From: Candidatus Poribacteria bacterium
GTDB taxonomy: Bacteria > Abyssobacteria > SURF-5
Direction: 5' to 3'
DNA length: 28,243 nucleotides
NCBI GenBank assembly: GCA_016215705.1
Contig: JACRIR010000171.1
Span: 1 to 28,243, forward strand
Shown here: positions 15,460 through 24,000 of the stretch, in pieces
Numbering within the stretch: the stretch's first letter is position 1
Layout: each line of letters begins with the position of its first letter
Translations under genes and position numbers: made by a program
The notes under the pieces: model-generated
Told to the model about the DNA's origin: nothing
Seen by the model: only the letters and a program-made list of their open reading frames with translations
Databases searched by the model: none

Positions 15460-16287
15460 TCAGGCGTTCTTCGCTTTCCGCATGCTCTTCTCCAGGGCCG
15501 CGACCAGATCGGCTGGACCTTCCCCTTCTTCCGCCTCTACTTCCGGCGACTCCACGGGAGTTTCTGCTTTCGCCATTTTTTTCAGAAGCTCCATGATTTT
15601 TTTCTGGCGCTCGTCCGCATATTTCCCGGGGTTAAAGTCCGCCATCATTTTCTTGATGCTTTTTTTCATACGGCTCTTGTCTTCGACATCGACCACTTCC
15701 TCCTTCGGGGAGATGTCTTCATCGGGGAGTATCTCCTGGCTGTAATGCAGCGTGTACAAAGCCAGCGCTCCTTCCCTGCTTTCAACGGCTACGAAATACT
15801 CACGCTCGCCCAGCACGAATTTTGCCAGCCCGGCTTTCTTTGTCCGATACATCACCTCCACCAGCAGTCGATAGGATTTCTCGCCCCCTTTCAAAGGAAC
15901 GAGATAGTACGGGTGATCATAGTAGATCGAATCCACTTCCTTCGTATCGATGAACTCGACAATCTCGATCGTGCGGCTCCGCTCGGGCGAAATGGATTCC
16001 AATTCCTCGTCCGTCAGCTCGATGTATTTGTCCGGCTCGATTTCGTATCCCCTGATAGTCTGTTCCGGGGGGACAATCTTTTCTCCTGCCGGACAGAACA
16101 TTTTTCTCGCGAGCGGAGAGTAGTCCTCGCTGTGAAGCATGCGAAAAGAGACGCGGCCGCTCTCGACGGCCTTAACCAACTGCACCGGAATCGCCACCAG
16201 GCTGAAACTGATCGTCCCGCTCCATATTCCGTGGGGAGATGTCTCATTCTCCCTGATTGATGACGACTTCGACTTATTCTTATTCAT
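15460..16287 (-). CDS. ku: Ku DNA end-binding protein, second in operon
   Basis: 275 aa. Prokaryotic Ku core: GIWSGTISFSLVAIPVQLVKAVE at the N-terminus, the CPAGEKIVPPEQTIRGYE block, IEIVEFID...IYYDHPYYLVP and KKAGLAKFVLGEREYF. The end is an acidic stretch (VEAEEGEG) and a basic tail (SMRKAKNA), where bacterial Ku proteins contact LigD. It forms the ring that holds broken ends. ATG 16287 is chosen because GGAGTG lies upstream. Extending to 16365 would translate the palindrome at 16312-16354. A second, diverged Ku gene lies immediately upstream. Confidence 0.93.
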   Translation of the reverse strand: MNKNKSKSSSIRENETSPHGIWSGTISFSLVAIPVQLVKAVESGRVSFRMLHSEDYSPLARKMFCPAGEKIVPPEQTIRGYEIEPDKYIELTDEELESISPERSRTIEIVEFIDTKEVDSIYYDHPYYLVPLKGGEKSYRLLVEVMYRTKKAGLAKFVLGEREYFVAVESREGALALYTLHYSQEILPDEDISPKEEVVDVEDKSRMKKSIKKMMADFNPGKYADERQKKIMELLKKMAKAETPVESPEVEAEEGEGPADLVAALEKSMRKAKNA

Positions 16288-16311
16288 GTGTGTCACTCCG
16301 CAAGTGTGGCT

Positions 16312-16354
16312 CTTAATTCGGGGACACCATGCGGCATGGTGTCCCCGAATTAAG
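16312..16354. repeat. REP-like perfect palindrome (21-bp arms)
   Basis: The arms 16312-16332 and 16334-16354 are perfectly complementary around a single central base. The core is AATTCGGGGACACCAT, a motif class repeatedly found as REP-type sequences mobilised by Y1/RAYT-type transposases in uncultured bacteria. It lies between the two Ku genes, inside the operon. No transposase is present in this window. The hairpin could cause partial termination or stabilise the upstream transcript. Confidence 0.75.
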
Positions 16355-16387
16355 GGCCGCCGCACGGTCGGATCGTGATTTCTTCAT

Positions 16388-17167
16388 TTAGGCCACTTTC
16401 TTCAGACTTGCTTCAAGGGCTTGAAGCAGCTTATCTGATGTTGTGGGCTTCAGGCGCTTGGGACGCGGAACCACAACTTGTTCTCCGCGCGCTTTCTTCT
16501 CGATCAAACGTTGCAGCTTCTTCTGGTGTTCGTCTTCGAATTTCTGCGGCTGAAAAGGAGCGGACAACTGATTGATGAGGTCGCACCCGATTTTCAGTTC
16601 CTTTTCAGACAAAGGGATTCTCTGAACTTTCTGTAGTTCGAGAGCGTTCACAGGAATCACTTCGTCGGCATACCGCAGAGTATTCAGGCGAAGAATCTTC
16701 CCGCTTGGCTGCAGCGCCCCGAGATACGACCGCTTTCGCATGGTCCACGTGCAGATACCCTCCACCTCCATCTCCTTCAACGCTCCGACAAGCGCGTTAT
16801 ATTCCTTCAATCGAGTATCCGGCTCCAGGTAGTAAACGCGATCAAAGAAGATGGGATCGATTTGGTCGGTTTCGACGAATTCGTGGACTTCGATCACCCG
16901 GCTGCTTTCAGGGACAGCCTGTTCGAGTTTTGAGGGATCGACGATGATGTATTTTCCATCCTCCACTTCAAACGCTTTGACCTGCGTTTCCGTAGGCGCC
17001 GGTTTTTTCTCATATGCGCAGACCATCTGTTGGCGCAATCTCACATGATCGCGTTTGTGAAGGAGGTGAAACTGAATCCGCTCTTCCTTGACTGCGGTAT
17101 GCAGCTTCACGGGAACATCCGTCTCCCCAAAGTGAATATATCCTTTCCACATCGTGCGTCCCGCCAT
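16388..17167 (-). CDS. ku: Ku DNA end-binding protein, first in operon
   Basis: 259 aa. Ku core: TMWKGYIHFGETDVPVKLHT at the start, FHLLHKRDHVRLRQQMVC, VIEVHEFVETDQIDPIFFD and YYLEPD, then WTMRKRSYLGAL and LRYADEVIP. The C-terminus is basic (RPKRLKPTT) with a final helix, unlike the acidic tail of the neighbouring Ku. The pair is strongly diverged, so they may form a heterodimer or act at different times. ATG 17167 has GGGAGGA upstream. It is the promoter-proximal gene of the minus-strand operon. Confidence 0.92.
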   Translation of the reverse strand: MAGRTMWKGYIHFGETDVPVKLHTAVKEERIQFHLLHKRDHVRLRQQMVCAYEKKPAPTETQVKAFEVEDGKYIIVDPSKLEQAVPESSRVIEVHEFVETDQIDPIFFDRVYYLEPDTRLKEYNALVGALKEMEVEGICTWTMRKRSYLGALQPSGKILRLNTLRYADEVIPVNALELQKVQRIPLSEKELKIGCDLINQLSAPFQPQKFEDEHQKKLQRLIEKKARGEQVVVPRPKRLKPTTSDKLLQALEASLKKVA

Positions 17168-17396
17168 TGAAAATCCTCCCTAAGAAAAGGGAAAGACGAA
17201 AGGAACAAGACGAAAGGGAAAATCCAAAAAAGAAGAAGAATCGTCTTTGGTCCCCAATCTTCACCTTTCTTCCACAACTAACCCTCTGCAGTGGGGTCAG
17301 GTGCTCGTAAGAGCGCGGAACTTGCTCTGCCCTTCTATTAGCTTCACTTATACAAGTATCGCATAAAGTCCTTCTTGAGGAAACGGAGGTCAGGCG

Positions 17397-17414
17397 TTCT
17401 TGACATGTTAAGAA
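17397..17414. promoter_or_regulatory. imperfect 18-bp palindrome overlapping a -35 box, possible operator
   Basis: TTCTTGACATGTTAAGAA is self-complementary except for one mismatched base pair in each half. It covers the TTGACA of the plus-strand promoter at 17400-17429, the usual position for a repressor operator. A binding protein is not identified. Confidence 0.35.
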
Positions 17415-17429
17415 TTGATGCGATACGAT
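17400..17429 (+). promoter_or_regulatory. sigma70-type promoter for the ankyrin lipoprotein gene
   Basis: A perfect TTGACA (17400-17405) and TACGAT (17424-17429, four of six consensus bases) lie 18 bases apart. Transcription would begin near 17436, upstream of both copies of the duplicated ribosome-site/start segment. Confidence 0.45.
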
Positions 17430-17467
17430 TGCAGCAACTATAGCAGCAACGAATTTATGGAAAAGCA

Positions 17468-17564
17468 AGGAGTCAAAAATGCGAAGGGGACTGTCCCTAT
17501 TTACGGGCCGCGTTTCTTAAGCCGTAGAATGGGGATTGTCCCCGAAGCTTAGGAGTCAAAAATG
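17468..17564 (+). repeat. REP-like insertion flanked by 14-bp direct repeats that duplicate RBS and start codon
   Basis: AGGAGTCAAAAATG occurs at 17468-17481 and again at 17551-17564. The second copy is the ribosome site and ATG of the ankyrin gene. The 69 bases between them hold GGGGACTGTCCCT (17486-17498) and GGGGATTGTCCCC (17531-17543), REP-type palindromes. The arrangement looks like an insertion with target duplication. The first copy now starts a 13-codon open frame ending at TAA 17518-17520. Confidence 0.6.
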
Positions 17565-19040
17565 TCACGTTTTTTGGCGGTTGCCTTGTCGCTTTCTCTC
17601 ACGATTCAGATCATGGCATGCAGCACGATGCCCCGGGACGAGAAAGACCCCGGAGCAGCTCGCAGACAACTGGAACAACTAAACATCCCGTTCACAGAGG
17701 ATGAATTCGTAAAGCTAGTCGGACAAGGCGACACCATAACTGTACAGACATTCCTGGAAGCAGGAATGAATCCGAATGCCACGAATACAAATGGCACGCC
17801 GGCGGTAGTGGCGGCGGCATCATGCGGCCGAGGTGAGGATATTCCCGATGTCATTGAAATACATCTTGACGATCGTGAAGCCTCTTTGCGAAAGATGAGA
17901 GTGTGCCGTACAGGAATTTTGGAGGTCCTCCTCGACCATGATGCAGATCCGAACAAATCCAGCAGTAACGGCGCTACGGCACTCATGTTTACCGTTCTTA
18001 GAGGTGATGTTGCCGGAACAAATGCATTGCTTAGCGAAGGCGCAGACTCAAACGCTGAAGACCAGCAGGGCAAAACGCCTCTCATGTTAGCTGCCTCCAC
18101 TGGCCGTGCAGAGATTGCAGAAATCCTGGTTAGGGCAGGCGCCGACGTAAATGCAAAAGATAAAGGGGGCGGAACGCCCCTGGATTACGCAGCAATTGGC
18201 GGAAATGTTGACCTGGTAAGACTCTTGATCGATGCAAAAGCGGATGGGAGTAATTCGCTTTTCCCCGAGAATTCGGCTCTTCTCTTTGCCGCCGCAGTCG
18301 GCGGGGATATTGATACATTGGAGCGCATGCTCGACCAAGGGGCTGATGTGAATTCGAGAATAGTTGGAGGCATGACGCTACTGGACTTCGCTGTTCTCTA
18401 CGGAGGGAATATAGAAACTGTAAGACTGCTTTTGAAGAGAGGCGCTGATGTGACTCACACTATTGAGGATGGGTTCCCGGCATTATGTTCTTCGGCGCGC
18501 AGGGGCGACGACAAGGCGGTGAAACTCCTGTTAGAGGCAGGAGCAGATGTAAATATCCGAGGATTGTTTGGAGAAACGCCTCTTATGGCGGCTGCGGATG
18601 CCGGTCACATCAAGACTTTGAAAATCCTTTTGGATGCCGGAGCGAATATTGATGCAAGAAGCGATGGTTTCTTCGGCCCGGGACAAACTGCGCTGGAAAG
18701 AGCGGCAGGGAATGGTGACGAGAAGACAGTGAAGTTCTTGTTGGAAAAAGGCGCTCACACCGAAATGGCTCTGATTAGCGCAAGCGGCGCTGGGCAAATC
18801 GGAGTCGTAAAGCTTCTGCTTGAAAGAAGCATTGATGTTAATCAGAGAGATTCAAGGGGAACAACAGCATTGATGGCGGCGGCAGCAGCGGGTCATCTCG
18901 AAATTGTGAAAACCTTGTTGGCCGAAGGAGCCGATGTTAATATAGAAAACAACAACTGTGACGCAACCCTTATACTTGCGGAAAGGAATGGTCATCACGA
19001 AATCGCCCAATTGCTCAGAGAGGCCGGGGCTGAGCAATAA
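17562..19040 (+). CDS. ankyrin-repeat lipoprotein
   Basis: 492 aa. The N-terminus (MSRFLAVALSLSLTIQIMAC) is a lipoprotein signal with Cys20 as the modified residue and Ser at +2, so an outer-membrane-attached or periplasmic-facing location is expected. The rest, from about residue 50 to the end, is a continuous stack of about a dozen ankyrin repeats (consensus pieces GxTPLMxAA, VxxLLxxGADVN), with a short insertion after the first repeat and some degenerate units. No enzymatic domain is present, so a protein-binding scaffold is likely. AGGAG lies eight bases before ATG 17562. The start region was duplicated by a REP-like insertion. The partner is unknown. Periplasmic ankyrin proteins in other bacteria include catalase-associated and inhibitor-type roles, but nothing here selects between them. 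Confidence 0.9.
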   Translation: MSRFLAVALSLSLTIQIMACSTMPRDEKDPGAARRQLEQLNIPFTEDEFVKLVGQGDTITVQTFLEAGMNPNATNTNGTPAVVAAASCGRGEDIPDVIEIHLDDREASLRKMRVCRTGILEVLLDHDADPNKSSSNGATALMFTVLRGDVAGTNALLSEGADSNAEDQQGKTPLMLAASTGRAEIAEILVRAGADVNAKDKGGGTPLDYAAIGGNVDLVRLLIDAKADGSNSLFPENSALLFAAAVGGDIDTLERMLDQGADVNSRIVGGMTLLDFAVLYGGNIETVRLLLKRGADVTHTIEDGFPALCSSARRGDDKAVKLLLEAGADVNIRGLFGETPLMAAADAGHIKTLKILLDAGANIDARSDGFFGPGQTALERAAGNGDEKTVKFLLEKGAHTEMALISASGAGQIGVVKLLLERSIDVNQRDSRGTTALMAAAAAGHLEIVKTLLAEGADVNIENNNCDATLILAERNGHHEIAQLLREAGAEQ

Positions 19041-19096
19041 AGTGATGTTTACAGATAGTTTGATGCCGCAGGCCCTCACTGTTGACCGAAATCGCC

Positions 19097-19125
19097 TTGA
19101 CAGAATCGTTGCCACAAAGTATTGT
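19097..19125 (+). promoter_or_regulatory. sigma70-type promoter for the MFS gene
   Basis: A perfect TTGACA (19097-19102) and TATTGT (19120-19125, four of six) lie 17 bases apart. Transcription would start near 19132, about 75 bases before ATG 19206. This argues against any MFS start near 19122. Confidence 0.45.
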
Positions 19126-19205
19126 CATGCTCACCGAATGCCCGGTCCCGGCATAGGGCGTCATATTGGGCAAGCGGCGGCAAGGGGAACGGCAGTCTTA
19201 ATCAG

Positions 19206-20477
19206 ATGAAAGAATCGGACGAACGCGCAGCATGGTATGTTGTGGCGGCTGGATTCCTCAGCCTGACAGTTGCAGGCGGAATCGGATGGTTTGTATTTCC
19301 CGTATATCTCACTTCGATCCAGAATGATTTGGGGTGCAGCCGTACGCAATTGTCGGCCGCCGTGGCGGTATGGGCGATCGTGGGCGGCGTATTTTCTCCA
19401 TTGGTGGGAATATGGATCGATAAATACGGCCCGCGAAAAGTGATGATGCTTGCAACGATGGGCCAAGTCGTCGCGGCTTTCTTCCTGGGCCGCATGACCG
19501 CCCTGTGGCATCTATACCTCCTTTTCATCCTGTCGTCGCTTGCCACCACTGCGAACACCGGCATTCCTGTCGCAACGGCGATCTCGCAGTGGTTCGAGGG
19601 GAAACGCGGGACTGCGATGGGTATTGCGCTTGTTGGAATGGGTTTTGGCGGATTCGTGATGCCTATTCTCGCCAATTATTTTCTCGAGCACTACAATTGG
19701 AGGACCGGTTACTTCGTTTTCTCCTTTTTCCTGCTGGCGTTGCTCGCGCCGATTCAGCTATGGATTCGACAAAGACCCGCCAAGTCAAACTCTCCGGCCG
19801 AAAGAGGAGCGCATGCCGGAGCGGAGGCCTTACGGGAAGCCAATACCAGGACCGAGAAGCTTATTTACCGAAGCATGAATGTCGCCGAAGCAGCGAGAAC
19901 GCGCAGCTTCTGGGGCCTGAGCCTCGGCGATTTCCTCATCAGCATTGTATTCACATCGGTCATCGTCCACATGGTGGCATTTACGACAGACGCGGGGGTC
20001 TCGCAATCTTCCGCGACGCATGCCTATAGCACGCTTCAAGCCGTAATATGCCTCGGCATTCTCGTTTTCGGAGCCGCCTCCGACAGGGTCAAGCTCCGCT
20101 GGATGATGGTTTTCTGCTACGGTATCCCGGCGATCGCGATGCTGTTCCTTTTCCGGCTGCAATCACCTTGGTTGCTGTACACATTCGCAATAATCTTTGG
20201 CGTATCGGGTGGCGGCCGGAATGCGCTTTGGCCGCTCGCGCTTGCAGAAAGCTTCGGTGTCGCGAACCTCGGCTCGCTTCTCGGATGGCTCAACATTCCC
20301 TATACAATCGGCAATGCAATCGGCCCCACACTTGCCGGCCACATCTACGACACGTCTCACAGCTACCGCCGGCTTTTCATAATCTGTATCGCCGTCTCGG
20401 CATGCTCCGCCGTCTTCATCTCGCGCATACGCAACGAACGGCCGCCGCTTGGGTCCTCCGCGAACACGTCGGCATGA
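19206..20477 (+). CDS. MFS transporter (monocarboxylate / oxalate-formate-type)
   Basis: 423 aa with about 12 hydrophobic helices in two halves. The MFS signature between helices 2 and 3 is GIWIDKYGPRKVMM, and the helix 4-5 region reads GKRGTAMGIALVGMGFGGF. The early FPVYLTSIQNDLGCSRTQLS motif is typical of the monocarboxylate-porter/OFA side of the superfamily, so a small organic acid is the likely substrate. A central cytoplasmic loop (about 195-225) separates the halves. ATG 19206 is chosen because the longer open frame begins inside the promoter at 19097-19125 and its extra 28 residues are non-membrane filler. The ribosome site is weak (GGGGAA about 15 bases away). It stands alone, 165 bases after the ankyrin gene. 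Confidence 0.87.
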   Translation: MKESDERAAWYVVAAGFLSLTVAGGIGWFVFPVYLTSIQNDLGCSRTQLSAAVAVWAIVGGVFSPLVGIWIDKYGPRKVMMLATMGQVVAAFFLGRMTALWHLYLLFILSSLATTANTGIPVATAISQWFEGKRGTAMGIALVGMGFGGFVMPILANYFLEHYNWRTGYFVFSFFLLALLAPIQLWIRQRPAKSNSPAERGAHAGAEALREANTRTEKLIYRSMNVAEAARTRSFWGLSLGDFLISIVFTSVIVHMVAFTTDAGVSQSSATHAYSTLQAVICLGILVFGAASDRVKLRWMMVFCYGIPAIAMLFLFRLQSPWLLYTFAIIFGVSGGGRNALWPLALAESFGVANLGSLLGWLNIPYTIGNAIGPTLAGHIYDTSHSYRRLFIICIAVSACSAVFISRIRNERPPLGSSANTSA

Positions 20478-21021
20478 AGCTGCGCTCATTGCGGTTTACT
20501 TCTATTTCTTCCAATCCGCAATCCAAAATCGACTCTGCCGTTCCCCTATTTAACCGCATCTCCATTTCTCCCGCGAAGCTAGCCCCTTTTCGCCTCGATG
20601 TGAGGTCTTTTGGACGTATTTATCAAAGACGGATGCCGGTACTTGACAAACAACCAATAATGTGATACAAATTCCTTCACCATTTCTTAGCTCCATTTAT
20701 CTTGGTTGTTCATTCTGCAGTCCTTATTTCGCCGGTTTTGGGAGGGGTCGTGCTCGCCGTGATTCAATCCACCAACCCCGTAGTACTCCCCTTGCGTCCT
20801 CGGAACTTTAGGGCGACGATATCCTTTCGTGAGGCGTCCCGAGAGGAGAATTGGCGATATATCTCGTGCTAGGTGGCGGAGAATCGTTTCTACCGATGCG
20901 TCGACTAGATGGGAAGAGCGGGTTGACTTGTTTTTTCGCGGGAAAGGGGGACAAAGAGTCCTATCTAATGTGAAACTGTCCAGGTCAAAGGGCGGCGAGG
21001 TGGAGCACAAGGAGGGTTGCA
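20478..21021. other. long leader/spacer before the giant gene
   Basis: 544 bases without a supported gene. The left part contains CAATCC words (20511-20530) like those near 280-298. A promoter-like pair lies at 20643-20671, leaving an apparent untranslated leader of about 340 bases. I see no recognisable riboswitch or strong hairpin in it. The last bases, AAGGAGGG (21009-21016), form a strong ribosome site for the gene at 21022. Confidence 0.5.
20643..20671 (+). promoter_or_regulatory. sigma70-type promoter upstream of the giant gene
   Basis: A perfect TTGACA (20643-20648) and TACAAA (20666-20671, four of six) are separated by 17 bases in locally AT-rich DNA. This would produce a leader of about 340 bases, unusually long, before ATG 21022. 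Confidence 0.4.
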
Positions 21022-24000
21022 ATGACCGAGATCAGAATACCGGATGGGCTCAGCGAAATTGGATATGACAAGGACTTCATCTCTGCCATCGAGAACATTG
21101 CGCCCCAGTTGTATGCGTGCTGGCAAGAGTTATATCCTTTTCACAATCTTTGGAGCATACATACAAACGCCATCCTTAAGCATATTGCAGAGTTTCTGAA
21201 AATCGCAAACTCGGCGGAACCGACAGATGTCTCGAAAAAAGCGACGGGGCTTCAAATCACAGAACCTGAATGCACGATAATCATTGCGACTGCCATCCTT
21301 CACGACGTCGGGAAAGCTCTTCCCTCGCTCTTGCCTGAGTTTCGAGAGAAGGAATCAACTGCGGCCAGACTTGAGGAAGTCCATCACATTATTGCCTTCT
21401 GTCTCTTGGATCACTTGTTCAATCCGAGACTGAAAGAAAACTTCGCTGCCTACAGCAAAATCTTTCCCGTAAAGGGAGACCGTAGCGCAAAAGAAAGCTT
21501 CATTACCCTAGCTAATCAAACATGGTCACAGAAAGAGGAATGGCAGCACTATTTTCGTTGCATTGCATGGTTGTCGCTCTGGCATAAAGAGGTTACTGAC
21601 GAGCAATTGCAGATTTTCAAGGACGTTCTTCGCGAGCATCTTGATCCCCTTGATCCCGGCGAAGCGCCGACCGATCCTGAAAAACCAAGGGATATTAACA
21701 GATCTCTTAGAAAATTCAAGAATTCAGAGAGTTGTCCCGATTTGAGAATGATCGAACAATGGTTACAGGTGGAGGGGAAGGTCAAGACGTATGGGCTTCC
21801 GTCTGACCGGTTCAAGATTCTCTCGGCGTTACTGCAACTTGGTGATAGGCTAGACATATCCGAAAACAGACTCCTAGAAAAATGGTTCCACTTGGCCGTG
21901 TTTCTTGATGATATCGATGTTCCCGAATGGCGTGAGGGTTTTCCGCATCCCGACGCCATGGCTCGGTGGTATCAATTCCACTACACAAGAGAACCGCGAA
22001 TGGAAATGGACAAATCGCGAAATAAGCTTGTTATCACGTTGCCATATTGTTACCCAGAAAACCTCAAGGATGACTTCCCATATTTTAGATATCAGGCTGA
22101 AAAGGATTTTGAGGATTTGCAGATTCTTTCAATTTTGGAAAAAGCAATTCAGGAAGAAAAATGCGATGAAGAATATAGGGTCGTTATTCAGCGAACCGAG
22201 AATAAGGCCACAGACCAAGATTATGATCAGCAGGAACAAGCGGACAAGGAAAGTCCGCCAAGACGAATCCGGGGGATAGATCGACGCTATGAACGAATGC
22301 TATATTGTCTGCGGAAAGTCTGTGAGTCATGCACTGCGAATGACACTGCCGAAGCCGAATCCATGCGGGAATTTGTAAACAGAAAAATCGACACATATGT
22401 TGATGATCCCCAAATTGCTGGGAGAGAGCACTTTCCATGTAAGAAAAAGGACAGAAGTAATGTGGAGCCATGGAAAAGTTGTCTGCTCCTCGGGCTTGTC
22501 GAGCGAACGTTTGCTCAAGCCAGCCAATCGCCCATCTGTGAGGATTGGAAGGATGCCCCTGTAAGGAGTCTGCGTCATGTCGGCCGAGCCATTTGCCCCC
22601 GGTCTACCGATGCTCCGAGAACAAAAGACGAGGAAAGGGTTAATAACCTGCTTAATAAGATCGCAGATGATGTAAAATCCGGACGAGCGGTGCTTGGTTT
22701 GTCTCGCAGGGCAGTGAAGGGACTCGACTCATGGAAGAACGAGGTGGCAATTCAACGCGGTAGACTTGCAGCCGGGGACCTGTTCTATCCGCCCGACAGA
22801 GAAGGCAGGCAGATTCCAGTAAGCCTTGATGTTACCTTCATCCTTAACCTTTTTCGAAACCAGCCCCACCAGTCGCTCACAATCAAGGATATCGTCAGCT
22901 TGTCCGGCCTCGACCAGGGGAGAAGTCGCATGCACTGCGGACGGCTGGAGCATAAAGGTTTTCTATTGTTCGACCCGCAACGCGAGACATACAGGCTCAA
23001 TCGGAACAGGTATCTGGAAGTAGAAAGGATTCTTAAACCTTTTGACGGACGGCGATCAGAACTAGTGGCTAAGGTGCGCGACATAGAGCGACTGGGTAAA
23101 CCGCTTGCTCTCTATTCTGATCTCGATGAGAAGACGCTGGACACGGGTCTCGAAGGACTAAATGAGATTCTCTCCCCATTCGAGGAAGATACGCGCTGGG
23201 AGAAGAAACAAAAGGGATTGCCTCTTCGAAAATCGATCCTCATCGTCGGTCCTCCCGGCTCGGGCAAAACTACGCTTGCGCTTGAGATCGTGCGGCAGGT
23301 AAGGAGGAGAAGACTCCCAGAGGAAACTGCTCTCTATCTCACCTTCGAAGAAGATATTCACAAGTTGGCGGAAAACTGCAAGCCTTTCAGATGGAAACTT
23401 GAGGATATGCTGCGGTGTGTGCGCTCTCTGAGCTTGCTGCAGAATGAAACCTACCAGAAAAATTCGGAGGAGTTTCTGAACCGTTTTCTTGACATTCTGG
23501 ATGAATTCTCCCCTGACATTGTGGCTTTGGACAATCTGGACTGCTTCCTCTGCCTCGTTCCTGCAGAGGAAAGAAGGAAGGTCTTCAATAGACTGCTTCG
23601 AATTTTCACGGTAAGAGGAATTACCTCTCTGCTGCTCGGCGAGAGCCTCCTTAACAGTAGCGCATTCGAGACTTATGACGTCGATGGAGTAGTCAATCTC
23701 GGCTACAAACAGGGACGGAGATGGCTTGAGATTACCAAGATGCTTGGACGCGAATTCGCTGGAGGCCGCCATTCGTTTCGGATTCGCGGAGATTCCGAGA
23801 AATCCACGATAGAGAAGAAGCAAGATGCCCCAAGAGAACGAGAAGAGCCAATTATTCAGGTTTTTCCGAACATTCAGATGCACATTGCGAAGGCCGAGAG
23901 AGAGAAACTTTTGCTGAAACCCGCAGAATCACCGCCCGATGAACCCATACTCACCGGAATTGAGGGACTGGATGGGCTTTTACCATTTTCTCCCGACAAG

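Larger units (their letters stand above)
17168..17561. other. divergent intergenic region between Ku operon and ankyrin gene
   Basis: This region holds GACGAAAGG words next to the Ku start (17188-17220), a palindrome overlapping a plus-strand promoter (17397-17429), and a REP-like block flanked by 14-base direct repeats just before the ankyrin gene (17468-17564). No strong minus-strand promoter was identified by eye. No gene of meaningful length is supported, apart from a 13-codon open frame at 17479-17520 made by the REP-like block. Confidence 0.5.

Noticed and set aside
16288-16365. 26-residue N-terminal extension of the second Ku
   Set aside because: It would be encoded by the REP-like palindrome and lacks the ribosome site that precedes ATG 16287.
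19122-19205. 28-residue extension of the MFS transporter
   Set aside because: Begins inside the promoter at 19097-19125 and adds polar filler before the first membrane helix.
20829-21068. 79-codon plus-strand frame overlapping the giant gene's start
   Set aside because: Arg-rich product without similarity, overlapping the strong ribosome site and start of the conserved gene at 21022.
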